A stretch of 64,000 bases of DNA from Beijerinckia indica subsp. indica ATCC 9039 (GCF_000019845.1 NC_010581.1:434001-498000), one strand, 5' to 3'; shown: positions 18,480-27,281, counted from the first letter of the stretch. The notes: generated by a model not told the origin, from the letters alone. Program-made: numbers and translations.

Positions 18480-19039
18480 TAACGAGATCATGTCAAATGT
18501 CCGGCGCCTCAAAGTTCCCGATGCGTGAGAGTCCCTGATGCGTGTCCTGGCACCAGACAACCGGGATCTTTGAAGCAGACCTTTGCCCCGTATTCATCCC
18601 CCACTGATTTTGTCATCTTCAGCACAAACAAAGAGACGATAAGAGGAAATCGCCGCTTTTTGCTGATTGTGAAGGCTATATGACTATATGTTCAGCAAAA
18701 TCGTGTTTCCTATTTGACAAAGCGCGTGGGGCGAGCGCAAGGTGCACAGGAGAGGTCTGACATGAGACAGGCCCTTTTGTCGGCTCCCCTACGTGTGGCA
18801 CTCCGTTTCTGGAATCATTTCACATTGCCAAGCCAGTCGGTTCGTTTCTGACGATTCGCCATGTGCGGATTATCTCGCGGGTCGTCTTTTGGCTAGGATT
18901 CCGTCGGGCGGAAAGAGGTTAGGGGCGTCTTTGCTCCAGGGTGAGCTCTTTAATCCAGTTTCAGCATAGCATCGGGAATGCGCCGAGACGATGCATCAAG
19001 ACGATGCCATGCAGCCTTTGAGGCTTTGGAGACCGCTCG
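18480..19039. other. Gene-free control region before nifA
   Basis: No gene was found in these 560 bases. It holds one clean NifA-type upstream site (18611-18626). Two weak sigma-54-like strings were seen: TGGCAC at 18796 with no proper -12 element, and CGGGTCGTCTTTTGGCT at 18879-18895. The region is AT-richer than the genes around it. The control of nifA cannot be settled from this. Confidence 0.5.
18611..18626 (+). promoter_or_regulatory. Candidate NifA upstream activating site before nifA
   Basis: TGTCATCTTCAGCACA fits the NifA consensus TGT-N10-ACA exactly. It lies 414 bases before nifA. A matching sigma-54 promoter is weak, so autoregulation of nifA is only suggested. Confidence 0.45.
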
Positions 19040-20923
19040 ATGAACGATCAGGATCATGCGGAAGCCGCCAAGACAATGCCCTCCCACCGCATTCAACTGA
19101 GTGAGATCGCCCTTATAGGCGTCTATGAAATCTCTAAAATTCTGACTGCGCCGACCCGTCTTGAGACGACGCTCGCCAATGTCTTGAACCTGCTTTCGTC
19201 CTTCCTGCAGATGCGGCATGGCACGATCGTGTTGCTAGCCGATGACGGCGCGCCGGAAGTGGCGGTCGGAGCCGGCTGGACGGAAGAGGCCATGCCGGCG
19301 CCACAACGCTATCCGGAAAGGGCGATCGGCCAGATCGTGGCGACGGCCGTGCCGCTTGTCGTGCATAATGTCGCCGATCATGAACTCTTCGACGCGAATG
19401 ATGTCGCGGCGCTCGCCTCAGGGGGCGCGAAGGTCTCCTTCATGGGTGTGCCGATCCGGGCCGGCGATCGCGTTGTCGGCACGCTCACAGTCGATCGCAT
19501 CTGGGATGGCGAAAGCGTTTTCCGTTTCGATTCGGACGTGCGTTTCCTCGTGATGATCGCCAATCTGATCGGTCAAACGGTGAAATTGCATCGTGTCGTC
19601 GCGCGTGACCGCGATCGTTTGATCGAGGAAAGCCATCGTCTGCAAAAGGAAATCACCAAATTGCAGCCGATGCCGGTCAGCAAGGCGCGTGCTTCTGGTA
19701 TCATTGGTGAAAGTCCGGCGATCCGTGCCGTTCTCGACAAGATTTCCATTGTCGCGCGTTCCAATGCGACCATGCTGCTGCGCGGTGAATCAGGCACAGG
19801 CAAGGAACTCTTCGCGCGTGCCTTGCATGAAATGTCACCGCGCGCCTCCCATGCCTTCGTCAAGGTCAATTGCGCGGCTCTTGCCGAGAGCGTTCTTGAA
19901 TCGGAATTATTCGGTCATGAGAAAGGCGCGTTTACTGGCGCCGTGGCGACCCGCAAGGGCCGTTTTGAACTGGCCGATGGTGGCACGTTATTTCTGGATG
20001 AAATTGGCGAAATTTCGCTCTCTTTCCAGGCGAAGCTTTTGCGTGTGCTGCAAGAGGGTGAATTCGAGCGGGTCGGCGGCACCAAGACTCTCAAGGCCGA
20101 TGTGCGTTTGATCACGGCCACCAACAAAAACCTTGAGGAAGCCGTGCGCAACGGCGAATTCCGCGCCGATCTTTATTATCGTATCAGCGTCGTGCCGGTG
20201 ATATTGCCGCCCCTGCGGGAGCGCAGTAGCGATATTCCCTTGCTCGCCGCGCGTTTCCTCGAACAATTCAACGAGGTCAACGGACGCGATCTGGTTTTCA
20301 GCAAACAGGCGATGGAAGTGCTGAAATCCTGCTATTTTCCGGGCAATGTCCGAGAGCTCGAAAATTGCGTGCAACGGACCGCGACTTTCGCTGTGGGCGA
20401 GTCCATCGTGGCAACCGATTTCGCCTGCGGCCAGGATCAATGCCTTTCAGCGACACTCTGGAAGGGCAAGACCTCGGCCGAGGCCTGGCCGAGCAAAGCG
20501 ATCGGTGGTCTTGGACCTTTCGGCTTGCCGGGCGGCCTGACGGAGCCTCCCCATCAGTCGCATCCGCATCATTTGGAGGCGCAGCATTTGGCGCATCCGC
20601 AGGCCTATTCGGCGCCGCCACTCGCGCCGCCCCCCGTCGCCGTGCCGCATATGCCGGCTTCCCCCGTGCCCGCCTCTTCTCATCCGCATGTCCCGCTTCC
20701 TCCGGTCACGCCGAAACCGGCTCCGAATGTCCAGGATGTCTGGGATGAAGGTGGAGTCCTGGTGGATGTTGGTGGTGGCGGCGATACAGAGCGCGCGCGG
20801 CTCCTGGAAGCGATGGAAAAAGCCGGTTGGGTTCAGGCCAAAGCCGCTCGCATCATGGGATTGACGCCGCGCCAGATCGGCTATGCCCTGCGTAAGCACG
20901 GGATCGAGATCAAAAAATTCTAG
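19040..20923 (+). CDS. nifA: NifA, sigma-54-dependent activator of nitrogen fixation genes
   Basis: Activates nif promoters with sigma-54 RNA polymerase, 627 residues. GAF domain about 35-185; AAA+ domain about 217-455 with Walker A GESGTGKE and the sigma-54 contact loop GAFTGA; Fis-type helix-turn-helix at about 583-625. Cys431, Cys443, Cys463 and Cys468 form C-X11-C-X19-C-X4-C, the pattern of oxygen-sensitive NifA of rhizobia and relatives, absent from Klebsiella or Azotobacter NifA. A linker of about 95 residues rich in Pro, His and Ala joins the AAA+ and DNA-binding domains. The stop codon TAG is the left end of repeat copy B, so the last residues abut the insertion. Confidence 0.96.
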   Translation: MNDQDHAEAAKTMPSHRIQLSEIALIGVYEISKILTAPTRLETTLANVLNLLSSFLQMRHGTIVLLADDGAPEVAVGAGWTEEAMPAPQRYPERAIGQIVATAVPLVVHNVADHELFDANDVAALASGGAKVSFMGVPIRAGDRVVGTLTVDRIWDGESVFRFDSDVRFLVMIANLIGQTVKLHRVVARDRDRLIEESHRLQKEITKLQPMPVSKARASGIIGESPAIRAVLDKISIVARSNATMLLRGESGTGKELFARALHEMSPRASHAFVKVNCAALAESVLESELFGHEKGAFTGAVATRKGRFELADGGTLFLDEIGEISLSFQAKLLRVLQEGEFERVGGTKTLKADVRLITATNKNLEEAVRNGEFRADLYYRISVVPVILPPLRERSSDIPLLAARFLEQFNEVNGRDLVFSKQAMEVLKSCYFPGNVRELENCVQRTATFAVGESIVATDFACGQDQCLSATLWKGKTSAEAWPSKAIGGLGPFGLPGGLTEPPHQSHPHHLEAQHLAHPQAYSAPPLAPPPVAVPHMPASPVPASSHPHVPLPPVTPKPAPNVQDVWDEGGVLVDVGGGGDTERARLLEAMEKAGWVQAKAARIMGLTPRQIGYALRKHGIEIKKF

Positions 20924-21022
20924 TATCCACCTTCATTGAAGCGCGACTTGTCGCAGTTCAATGAGGATAAGTGGATAAGTTTAAAAAGCGACATATCGAG
21001 AATCTGTGATTCTCGATACTAG
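20920..21022 (+). repeat. Two-hairpin dispersed repeat, copy B
   Basis: A 103-bp element with ends CTAGTATC and GATACTAG. Order: long hairpin (TATCCACC to GTGGATA, with TTCATTGAA and TTCAATGA inside), AT-rich joint GTTTAAAAAGCG, then the short hairpin (TATCGAGAATC with GATTCTCGATA). The leading CTAG gives nifA its TAG stop codon. It may also act as the transcription stop for nifA, though no clear T-run follows. Confidence 0.88.
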
Positions 21023-21177
21023 CGCCGGGCAGTGACCATGTGGCAATTGGCTTATGCTTTCCTGTCGCGAGTCTGACGTTGCAAGTCTGACATAGACTCA
21101 TTCCAAACAGGCAGACTGTCGGAGAAAAGGCAGGGCTTGGCTCAAGGCTCTTCCCGATAAATCAATGGCTTGGGTGG

Positions 21178-21193
21178 TGGTACAGGAATTGCT
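21178..21193 (+). promoter_or_regulatory. Sigma-54 promoter of the fdx1-lrv1 unit
   Basis: TGGTACAGGAATTGCT matches TGGCACG-N4-TTGCW with the GG and GC pairs exactly 10 bases apart. It lies 129 bases before the ferredoxin gene. A weaker NifA-like site TGT-N10-ACG is at 21063-21078, about 100 bases further up. Control by NifA and sigma-54 is expected. The rest of 21023-21321 holds no gene. Confidence 0.75.
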
Positions 21194-21321
21194 GCCCTTG
21201 TTTTCAGGTGTCTGTCTTGGATAGCCAGCGTCCATGAGAGACGGTGCCGCCTGAATTGGCTTTTGCCCCCGGTCGGAATGCGAGCCTCAGCACCGGGCCT
21301 TTGTTGTAAGGAGAATAGAGC

Positions 21322-21516
21322 ATGTCCTACAAGATCATCGCTTCCCAGTGCACCGTCTGCGGTGCTTGCGAATTCGAATGCCCCAACGCGGCGATCTCGT
21401 TCAAGAACGAGACCTATGTGATCGACCCCAAGAAGTGCACCGAATGCGAAGGTGAGTTCGATCATCCGCAATGCGACAGCGTCTGCCCCGTGCCGCAGAC
21501 CTGCGTTCCCGCGTAA
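21322..21516 (+). CDS. 2[4Fe-4S] ferredoxin of the nif cluster (copy 1)
   Basis: Electron carrier of 64 residues, FdxN-like. The first cluster motif is [12 protein letters not shown] (C-X2-C-X2-C-X3-CP); the second is [20 protein letters not shown] with the insertion of about eight residues between the second and third Cys that is typical for nif and Allochromatium-type ferredoxins. GGAGAATAGAGC precedes the ATG. It is read from its own sigma-54 promoter and followed by a terminator, then by lrv1. Likely electron donor to nitrogenase or to NifB, by analogy. Confidence 0.92.
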   Translation: MSYKIIASQCTVCGACEFECPNAAISFKNETYVIDPKKCTECEGEFDHPQCDSVCPVPQTCVPA

Positions 21517-21552
21517 GTTCGCCTGATCCGACCTTATGCCTGTGTGATTTTG

Positions 21553-21586
21553 ACGCCGGCCTGCCCCAAGCAGCGCCGGCGTTTTT
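21553..21586 (+). terminator. Intrinsic terminator between fdx1 and lrv1
   Basis: ACGCCGGC and GCCGGCGT form an 8-bp stem whose loop can extend it, followed by five T. It ends only 17 bases before the GTG of lrv1, and the lrv1 ribosome site starts 6 bases after it. The likely effect is that most transcripts end after the ferredoxin and a minority continue. Confidence 0.7.
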
Positions 21587-21602
21587 ATGTCGGGAGAATG
21601 TC

Positions 21603-22409
21603 GTGGACGCGGAAAACGATCCAGCGCTCGATTGGCTCGGCCTGCCGGTCGATTGTCACACTTGTCCGCATCGCGCTTTTCTCGAAGACGGTCAGTGCCG
21701 GCCGGCTCATACCTGCATCCTGGACCGACGCATCAAACATATGGATCGGTTCCTGCGCAAACATCAGTCCATGGCTGACGGTTTTCTCGATCATCCCTAT
21801 TTCGAATTGCGCGCGGTTGCGGCCAAACATGCCTCACTGTTTCGCATCGCGCCGATGGTTAATGATCTTGAGCCCGAAGTGCGTATGACCGTGGTCGCGC
21901 GCTTACCTTATGAGCGTGTCAAACATCTTGCCAATGATCCTGATCGGCGCGTGCGCATTGGCGTCGCGTTGAAAATGGAAGGGCAAGCGTTGATCGCGCG
22001 GCTCGGTGACTCCGATTATCATGTGCGGGTCGTCATCGTTCGCAAATTGTCTCCCGATCTTTTGCCGATTGCCATGCACGACCCGGAGCCGACGGTCAGG
22101 CGTTGGGTGGCGCGGCGTATTGTGGAAAATCGCCTGATCGACATGCGTCATGACAAGCATCCCATGGTCCGGCTCGATGTCGCCGAGCGCATGGCGCCCG
22201 AAAGTTTGTCGTTGTTCGTCGATGATCCCGATCTGCGCGTTCGCTTCGTTGCCGCGGAGCGGATTGGTCTCGATCAGGTCGCGCTCTTTAAAGATGACAG
22301 TGAATCGATCATCCGCGATCTTGTCGCCCAACGCCTGCGCGAAGGCGAACAATCCACTGCTCTCAAAATCGTCCTCTCGCCGGGTGATCCTCTTTCGCCC
22401 CTTGCCTGA
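21603..22409 (+). CDS. LRV protein with N-terminal 4Fe-4S motif (copy 1)
   Basis: Leucine-rich repeat variant protein, 268 residues, of the type first described from the Azotobacter vinelandii nif region. Residues 18-38 hold Cys18, Cys21, Cys32 and Cys38 (C-X2-C-X10-C-X5-C), the 4Fe-4S site. The rest is a run of about 24-residue LRV repeats with the recurring phrase NDPxxxVRxxVAxRL. Role in nitrogen fixation is unproven; a scaffold or redox-responsive partner is plausible. GTG at 21603 has GGGAG 6 bases upstream. A paralogue lies at 25653-26456. Confidence 0.88.
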   Translation: MDAENDPALDWLGLPVDCHTCPHRAFLEDGQCRPAHTCILDRRIKHMDRFLRKHQSMADGFLDHPYFELRAVAAKHASLFRIAPMVNDLEPEVRMTVVARLPYERVKHLANDPDRRVRIGVALKMEGQALIARLGDSDYHVRVVIVRKLSPDLLPIAMHDPEPTVRRWVARRIVENRLIDMRHDKHPMVRLDVAERMAPESLSLFVDDPDLRVRFVAAERIGLDQVALFKDDSESIIRDLVAQRLREGEQSTALKIVLSPGDPLSPLA

Positions 22410-22621
22410 TGCTTCTTTGACAGTCGTTTCGTTTGTCCGGGGCTTTGTCGGAAAGCGGCCGACACATGTCCTTCTTTTGTGCATCGGAAGCTTTTGTCGC
22501 TTATCGTTCTCGGTGGGATTTAAAAATTGCCGGTTTGGCGGGCATTGAGACCGCCTTTATGAAGATGTCCTGACAAACAGGGAGAAGGCTGCATTCCAAC
22601 GGCTAAAAACTGAACAGGGAA

Positions 22622-22637
22622 TGTGGTGTTTCAAACA
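22622..22637 (+). promoter_or_regulatory. NifA upstream activating site 1 of nifB
   Basis: TGTGGTGTTTCAAACA is an exact TGT-N10-ACA. It lies about 107 bases before the -24 element of nifB and 40 bases before a second site, which suits NifA binding on one face of the helix. Confidence 0.7.
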
Positions 22638-22661
22638 GGACAATCGAAAGGCTTCATAGCT

Positions 22662-22677
22662 TGTCGGGCTTCGAACA
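22662..22677 (+). promoter_or_regulatory. NifA upstream activating site 2 of nifB
   Basis: TGTCGGGCTTCGAACA is an exact TGT-N10-ACA, 40 bases from site 1 and about 67 bases before the -24 element. The remainder of 22410-22877 holds no gene. Confidence 0.7.
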
Positions 22678-22743
22678 GGCGGCCTTTTTTAGAAAATCTC
22701 CAGGATTCAACCCATTAGATCTTCAGAAGATTGGCTCTGCTTG

Positions 22744-22759
22744 TGGCATGCTAGTTGCT
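22744..22759 (+). promoter_or_regulatory. Sigma-54 promoter of the nifB operon
   Basis: TGGCATGCTAGTTGCT has the invariant GG and GC pairs 10 bases apart and the full TTGCT of the -12 element. It lies 119 bases before the nifB start, downstream of two NifA sites. Confidence 0.88.
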
Positions 22760-22877
22760 CGCTAGCAGTCAGGCGATTTCGTTGAGCGGGATCGTAGACG
22801 AGCTTATCGGCGGCGGGGGGAGAGTGCGGTGCGCGCCCCTTTTAACCAATAGGTTCCAGCCAGAAGCGAGGATCAAC

Positions 22878-24461
22878 ATGGATTTGACAGAACGCGAAGT
22901 CGCGGAAGCGGCGATCAAGGCGGGCGCGAACGCCGACGAAATCATGAAGAAAATGGCCGAGCACAAGGGCTGCGAGACCGACAGCGACGGCGGCAAGAAG
23001 GCCAGCTGCGGTACGGCTGCTGGTGAGAACGATCTTCCGCCGGAAATCTGGGAAAAGGTCAAGAACCATCCCTGCTACAGCGAAGAAGCGCATCATCACT
23101 ATGCTCGTATGCACGTTGCCGTGGCTCCGGCCTGCAACATTCAGTGCAACTATTGCAACCGCAAATATGATTGCGCCAACGAGTCCCGTCCGGGCGTCGT
23201 CTCCGAGCGTCTGACGCCGGAACAAGCCGCTAAGAAGGTTCTCGCGGTTGCTTCCACCATCCCGCAAATGACCGTTCTCGGCATTGCCGGCCCCGGCGAC
23301 CCACTCGCCAATCCGGAAAAGACCTTCAAGACCTTCGACTTGATCGCGAAGACCGCTCCGGACATCAAGCTCTGCCTGTCCACCAACGGCCTGACGCTGC
23401 CCGACCATGTCGACACGATCGCCCGTTACAATGTCGATCACGTCACGATCACCGTGAACATGGTTGATGCGGAAGTCGGCGCCAAGATCTATCCCTGGAT
23501 CTTCTACAAGCATAAACGCTACACCGGCAAGGAGGCCGCCCAGATCCTGACCGACCGTCAGATGCAGGGCCTTGAAATGCTGACCGAGCGCGGCATTCTC
23601 TCCAAGATCAACTCGGTGATGATCCCCGGCATCAACGACGAGCATCTGAAGGAAGTCAACAAGGCTGTCAAAGGCCGTGGCGCCTTCCTGCACAACATCA
23701 TGCCGCTGATCTCCGCCGCCGAGCACGGCACGGTCTTCGGTCTGACCGGCCAGCGCGGTCCGACGGCGCAAGAACTGAAGCGCCTGCAGGACAGCTGCGA
23801 AGGTGAGATGAACATGATGCGTCACTGCCGTCAGTGCCGCGCGGATGCCGTCGGCCTCCTCGGTGAGGACCGCAGCGCCGAGTTCACCACCGAAAAGATC
23901 ATGGAGATGGACGTCAACTACGATCTCGCGACCCGTCAGGCCTATCAAGCCCGCGTCGAAGAAGAGCGTAATGCCGTTGCCGGCGCCAAGGCTGCCGAAC
24001 TCCAGATCCTGGCCGATGTCGAAAGCGACATCAAGATCCTCGTCGCGGTTGCCACCAAGGGCAGCGGCCGCATCAACGAGCATTTCGGTCATGCGTCTGA
24101 ATTCCAGATCTATGAGCTGAGCACAGGCAAGGGTGCCCACTTCATCGGTCACCGCCGCGTCGACCTGTATTGCCAGGGCGGCTACGGCGAGGAAGACGCT
24201 CTCGAGACCGTCATCCGCGCCATCAAGGACTGCCATGCGGTGTTCGTCGCCAAGATCGGCGGCTGCCCGAAGAAGGACCTTCTCGCGGCCGGTATCGAAG
24301 CGATCGACGAATTCGCTCATGAGTTCATCGAGAAGTCCGCGATCACCTACTTCAAGCGTTATCTCGAAGGCGTGAAGGATGGTTCGATCACTCACGTTGA
24401 AAAGGGTGATGCCGAAATCCGTCCCGGCGAAGTCGCGGTGGACGTGGTCGCTGCTGAATAA
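22878..24461 (+). CDS. nifB: NifB, radical SAM enzyme of FeMo-cofactor precursor synthesis
   Basis: Makes NifB-co, the 8Fe-9S-C precursor of the nitrogenase active-site cofactor, from two 4Fe-4S clusters. 527 residues. The radical SAM motif CNIQCNYC has its cysteines at 86, 90 and 93, and further cysteines at 32, 44 and 66 lie before it. The C-terminal part (from about residue 395) is the NifX/NafY-like domain with [18 protein letters not shown]. Start ATG 22878 follows GCGAGGATCAAC. The gene uses mostly G or C at third positions, more strongly than its neighbours, as expected for high expression. First gene of an operon running at least to 27123. Confidence 0.97.
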   Translation: MDLTEREVAEAAIKAGANADEIMKKMAEHKGCETDSDGGKKASCGTAAGENDLPPEIWEKVKNHPCYSEEAHHHYARMHVAVAPACNIQCNYCNRKYDCANESRPGVVSERLTPEQAAKKVLAVASTIPQMTVLGIAGPGDPLANPEKTFKTFDLIAKTAPDIKLCLSTNGLTLPDHVDTIARYNVDHVTITVNMVDAEVGAKIYPWIFYKHKRYTGKEAAQILTDRQMQGLEMLTERGILSKINSVMIPGINDEHLKEVNKAVKGRGAFLHNIMPLISAAEHGTVFGLTGQRGPTAQELKRLQDSCEGEMNMMRHCRQCRADAVGLLGEDRSAEFTTEKIMEMDVNYDLATRQAYQARVEEERNAVAGAKAAELQILADVESDIKILVAVATKGSGRINEHFGHASEFQIYELSTGKGAHFIGHRRVDLYCQGGYGEEDALETVIRAIKDCHAVFVAKIGGCPKKDLLAAGIEAIDEFAHEFIEKSAITYFKRYLEGVKDGSITHVEKGDAEIRPGEVAVDVVAAE

Positions 24462-24477
24462 TCCCTTAAGCGATCTC

Positions 24478-24503
24478 TATCGGGGCGCTTCGGCGCCCCG
24501 ATA
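24478..24503 (+). other. Stable stem with TTCG loop between nifB and fdx2
   Basis: TATCGGGGCGC and GCGCCCCGATA pair perfectly over 11 bp around TTCG, giving the very stable C(UUCG)G tetraloop in RNA. No T-run follows, so it is a poor terminator. It may guard the nifB mRNA 3' end or mark a processing site within the operon. Confidence 0.75.
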
Positions 24504-24552
24504 TACGGGTTACCCGCACCTTTTCTCCTGATCCTTTTCAAGGAGCGATTCA

Positions 24553-24771
24553 ATGTCATTGAAAATCGCGGTCTCATGTGTCAATTGTTCGGCCTGCGAG
24601 GCAGAATGCCCGAACGAAGCCATTAGCGCCGGCGAGGGGATCTATGTGATCGATCCTGCCAAGTGCACGGAATGCATTGGTTTTCATGACGACCCTCAAT
24701 GCGCGCTGGTTTGTCCTGTTGAAGAGACCTGCGTGATCGATGACAATTATCCCCGTTACCAGGCTGCCTGA
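24553..24771 (+). CDS. fdxN: 2[4Fe-4S] ferredoxin of the nifB operon (FdxN-like, copy 2)
   Basis: Electron carrier of 72 residues. First cluster: [12 protein letters not shown]; second: [20 protein letters not shown], with the same longer loop as copy 1. In several diazotrophs the fdxN product following nifB supports NifB or nitrogenase activity. AAGGAGCGATTCA precedes the ATG. The IscA-like gene follows two bases after its stop codon. Confidence 0.93.
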   Translation: MSLKIAVSCVNCSACEAECPNEAISAGEGIYVIDPAKCTECIGFHDDPQCALVCPVEETCVIDDNYPRYQAA

Positions 24772-24773
24772 TC

Positions 24774-25130
24774 ATGGACGATCTCAACGTTACGATTACC
24801 CCTGCCGCTGACAAATTCGTGCGGCGTATGCTGCGTTTCGATGGTGGTCCGAACAGCGGTTTGCGGCTGTCTGTTGCTCCGGGTGGCTGCTCCGGTCTTT
24901 CCGCCGAATTCGCGGTCGTTGATAAACCAACGGCGAGCGAGACCGTGCATGAGACCAATGGCCTGCGCTTTTTCATCGATGCTCAGAGCAAGGTTCTCCT
25001 GCAGGGCGTGACTATGGATTTCGTCGAGACCCCGACTTCGGCCGGTCTGAAATTCCATGATCCCAAGGCTGTTTCCACCTGTGGCAGCCATTCGGCTCCG
25101 AGCCTCGATCTCCACGATCACAAGCACTAG
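24774..25130 (+). CDS. IscA/HesB-like A-type carrier of the nif cluster, third Cys missing
   Basis: Iron-sulfur carrier family protein of 118 residues. The fold is clear from PAADKFVRRML and the first ligand Cys39 in PGGCSGLSAEF. The usual C-terminal CGCG is here TCGSHS at residues 102-107, so only Cys103 remains and Ser105 replaces the last Cys. The tail is unusual, ending LDLHDHKH with three histidines that might act as ligands. Sits between fdxN and the TPR gene, so likely supplies or stores clusters for nitrogenase maturation. Confidence 0.85.
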   Translation: MDDLNVTITPAADKFVRRMLRFDGGPNSGLRLSVAPGGCSGLSAEFAVVDKPTASETVHETNGLRFFIDAQSKVLLQGVTMDFVETPTSAGLKFHDPKAVSTCGSHSAPSLDLHDHKH

Positions 25131-25141
25131 GAGTTGATGGA

Positions 25142-25666
25142 ATGAGCATGGCGACCGGCTATGGCGAGCAGGCGCCAGTTCAAGACGTCGAAGCCCTGCT
25201 AGGAGCGGGCTTACCGAAAGAGGCGGCGCAGCATCTCGATCTTGCTGCGAGCCTGTATCACAAGGATGATGTCGCGCTTGATCATTTGCGGCAGGCCGAG
25301 CGGATCGCGCCGGCACATCCTGCTGTCTTGATCGGCCTTTATCGTTTTTATTTCTACAAAGGCCGCTTGGCTGAATGCCTCGAAGTGGCGCTTGTCTGCC
25401 TTTCCGAGGCCGCGCATCATAATAATCTTCCCGACGATTGGCGGCAGGTTCAGCGCGGCGACGCGGAATTCAGTTCCTATGACATGATGCCGCGTTTCTT
25501 TCTCTTCGTTCTGAAGGGGTATGCCTATCTTCAGATGAGGCTTGGGAATCTCGACGAGGGTCTGGCGGCCGTCATGAAATTGCTGGATCTCGACCCGAGC
25601 GACAAGATCGGCGCCACTTTATTGCTCGAAGTCCATCAGCGGATGGGGCAGGATGATGACGACTGA
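25142..25666 (+). CDS. Nif-associated helical repeat (TPR-like) protein
   Basis: Product of 174 residues, mostly helical. About residues 50-85 (LRQAERIAPAHPAVLIGLYRFYFYKGR) and 125-160 (FLFVLKGYAYLQMRLGNLDEGLAAVMKLLDLDP) have the spacing of TPR motifs. No enzyme motif was seen. Genes of this sort occur in nif clusters of several Proteobacteria; their role is unknown to me, with protein-protein contact during nitrogenase assembly as a guess. GGAG sits about 8 bases before the ATG. The end overlaps the start of lrv2, so they are translationally coupled. Confidence 0.75.
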   Translation: MSMATGYGEQAPVQDVEALLGAGLPKEAAQHLDLAASLYHKDDVALDHLRQAERIAPAHPAVLIGLYRFYFYKGRLAECLEVALVCLSEAAHHNNLPDDWRQVQRGDAEFSSYDMMPRFFLFVLKGYAYLQMRLGNLDEGLAAVMKLLDLDPSDKIGATLLLEVHQRMGQDDDD

Positions 25667-26456
25667 GGCGGATGAGGCCCGCGACTGGCAGGGTCGCGAA
25701 CTCACATGTGAAGGCTGTCCGCATCAAGCCTTGCAGGCCGAAGGGAAATGCCAGCTCAAGCAGGCCTGCGTGCGCGATCGTTATGCGCGGCGCATCGACC
25801 GGTTCTTCAATTGGAATCCGTCACTCGCCAATGAGCATCTGAACGATCCGTTTTTCGAGGTGCGTGCGGTGGCGGCCAAACATGCGGATGTTTTCCGCTT
25901 GCCGGCGCTACTCAACGATCCCGACGAGACCGTGCGCTGGGCGGCGGCCGCTCGCCTGCCGGATTCCTATATGGCGCGCCTGCGCAATGACCCGCATCGC
26001 GAGGTCAGGATCCGTGTGGTGTCGCGTCTGGACGAGGCCGGTCTGGTCTCGATGATTCACGATCCTGATTATTATGTGCGCACTATGGTCGCGCGGCGTC
26101 TGTCGCCATCGACCCTGCCGCTGATGATCAATGATCCAGAGATCGAAGTCCGGCGGACGGTGGTGCATCGGATTGATCCCTCCCAGCTGATGCGCATGGC
26201 CAAGGACAAGGAGCCGGCCATTCGCCTGGAAGTGGCACAAAGATTGTCTAATGAGCAGTTGATCGAACTCAAAGACGATCCCGATTGGCGTGTGCGTTAC
26301 GAAGTTGCCGAACGGATCGATGTCAAAGCTTTGGGTTCCTTGGTGAATGATCCCGATCCGCTGGTTTCCGAATTGGCTCGGCAGCGTTTGCATGAGGCCG
26401 AAGGGGCGCAAGCCGCTGAAGGCGAGGCGAGTGATCGGTTCGGCACGGCTTCTTGA
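25653..26456 (+). CDS. LRV protein with N-terminal 4Fe-4S motif (copy 2)
   Basis: Paralogue of the product at 21603-22409, 267 residues. Cys19, Cys22, Cys33 and Cys39 repeat the C-X2-C-X10-C-X5-C layout exactly, and the body is again a run of LRV repeats (recurring NDPxxxVRxxVAxRL). Opens at ATG 25653 or 25656, 14 or 11 bases inside the preceding gene. A short acidic Ala/Glu-rich tail follows the last repeat. Having two LRV proteins in one nif cluster suggests duplication. Confidence 0.88.
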   Translation: MMTTEADEARDWQGRELTCEGCPHQALQAEGKCQLKQACVRDRYARRIDRFFNWNPSLANEHLNDPFFEVRAVAAKHADVFRLPALLNDPDETVRWAAAARLPDSYMARLRNDPHREVRIRVVSRLDEAGLVSMIHDPDYYVRTMVARRLSPSTLPLMINDPEIEVRRTVVHRIDPSQLMRMAKDKEPAIRLEVAQRLSNEQLIELKDDPDWRVRYEVAERIDVKALGSLVNDPDPLVSELARQRLHEAEGAQAAEGEASDRFGTAS

Positions 26457-26539
26457 GCCCGCAACGGGAGGTCGAGGCCCGCGTCGATTTTCCGACTAAT
26501 TTTTGTGTCCTGGATTCTCTCTTGTGAGGAGGGGCTTGA

Positions 26540-26875
26540 ATGACCAATATCAGCCGCGATAGCGATGTGGTTGAGCTTAATGAGCCGCCACGTTTCAATT
26601 ATGGACAACGGGTGCGCACCAAGCGCACGGTCCGCAACGACGGCACCTATTGCGGCAAGGACGTGGGCGACGTTCTCGCTAAAAAGGGCGAGGAAGGCTA
26701 TGTCATGAACATAGGAACCTTCCTGCAGCAGCATTATATTTTTGGCGTCGAGTTCATTCTGACCGGCAATAAGGTCGGCATGAAGACCAGGGAACTCGAG
26801 GCTGTCGATGATGATGACGACGCACCGGCTCCGAAGAAAAAAGCGCCGAAGGCTTCAACCGAAGGAGAAGAATGA
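26540..26875 (+). CDS. nifZ: NifZ (copy 1)
   Basis: NifZ takes part in maturing the P-clusters of the MoFe protein. 111 residues; the NifZ core is at about 18-90 with RFNYGQRVRTKRTVRNDGTY and GEEGYVMNIGTFLQQHYIF. A charged Asp/Lys tail follows the core. GAGGAGGGGCTTGA precedes the ATG. The next gene is a second, shorter NifZ that starts within the stop codon of this one. Confidence 0.88.
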   Translation: MTNISRDSDVVELNEPPRFNYGQRVRTKRTVRNDGTYCGKDVGDVLAKKGEEGYVMNIGTFLQQHYIFGVEFILTGNKVGMKTRELEAVDDDDDAPAPKKKAPKASTEGEE

Positions 26876-27123
26876 TGGAGCCAGGGGGTGGACATCCGCC
26901 GCGATTCCAATGGGGGCAGCGGGTTCAGGCGACCGAAGATCTGTATAATGATGGATCTTATCCGGATCAGCCGCTCGATGCGCTTCTCGTCAAGGAAGGG
27001 GATCTCGGTGAGATCGTCAATGTCGGCGTGATCAGCGAAACCAATCGTCCGCTTTACCTGGTCGAATTCGATGGCCAGAGATTGGTCGTGGGTTGCCTCG
27101 AAGAAGAACTGGCGCCTGTTTAA
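26872..27123 (+). CDS. nifZ: NifZ-domain protein (copy 2)
   Basis: Second NifZ-type protein, 83 residues, with RFQWGQRVQATEDLYNDGSYP, GDLGEIVNVGVISETNRPLYLVEF split across the core. It lacks the charged tail of copy 1. The start ATG at 26872 overlaps the TGA of copy 1 (ATGA); an ATG at 26875 is also possible. The pair may form a heteromer or serve two clients. It is the last gene before a strong terminator. Confidence 0.85.
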   Translation: MMEPGGGHPPRFQWGQRVQATEDLYNDGSYPDQPLDALLVKEGDLGEIVNVGVISETNRPLYLVEFDGQRLVVGCLEEELAPV

Positions 27124-27212
27124 TCATTCCGTCACGGAAAAGAATGTCGTGAAGGCGACGTTGGTTGCCTGATCATTGGGCAAAGAATGGACATTCTCTT
27201 GAACTTTGCAAA

Positions 27213-27238
27213 GGAGCGCCCGGCGGGCGCTCCTTTTT
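27213..27238 (+). terminator. Strong intrinsic terminator ending the nifB operon
   Basis: GGAGCGCC and GGCGCTCC pair perfectly around a 5-base loop, followed by five T. It lies 90 bases after the second nifZ. Confidence 0.9.
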
Positions 27239-27281
27239 GTTTGAGCGCTTCCGTTCTACATCTTTGTTTCCACGAAGCCAG

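Noticed and set aside
18796..18811. Sigma-54 promoter for nifA at TGGCAC
   Set aside because: The -24 part is perfect, but the -12 part lacks the GC pair at the right distance.
22842..24395. Long 517-codon frame on the minus strand inside nifB
   Set aside because: It is a shadow caused by the strong G/C third-position bias of nifB; the plus strand encodes an unmistakable NifB.
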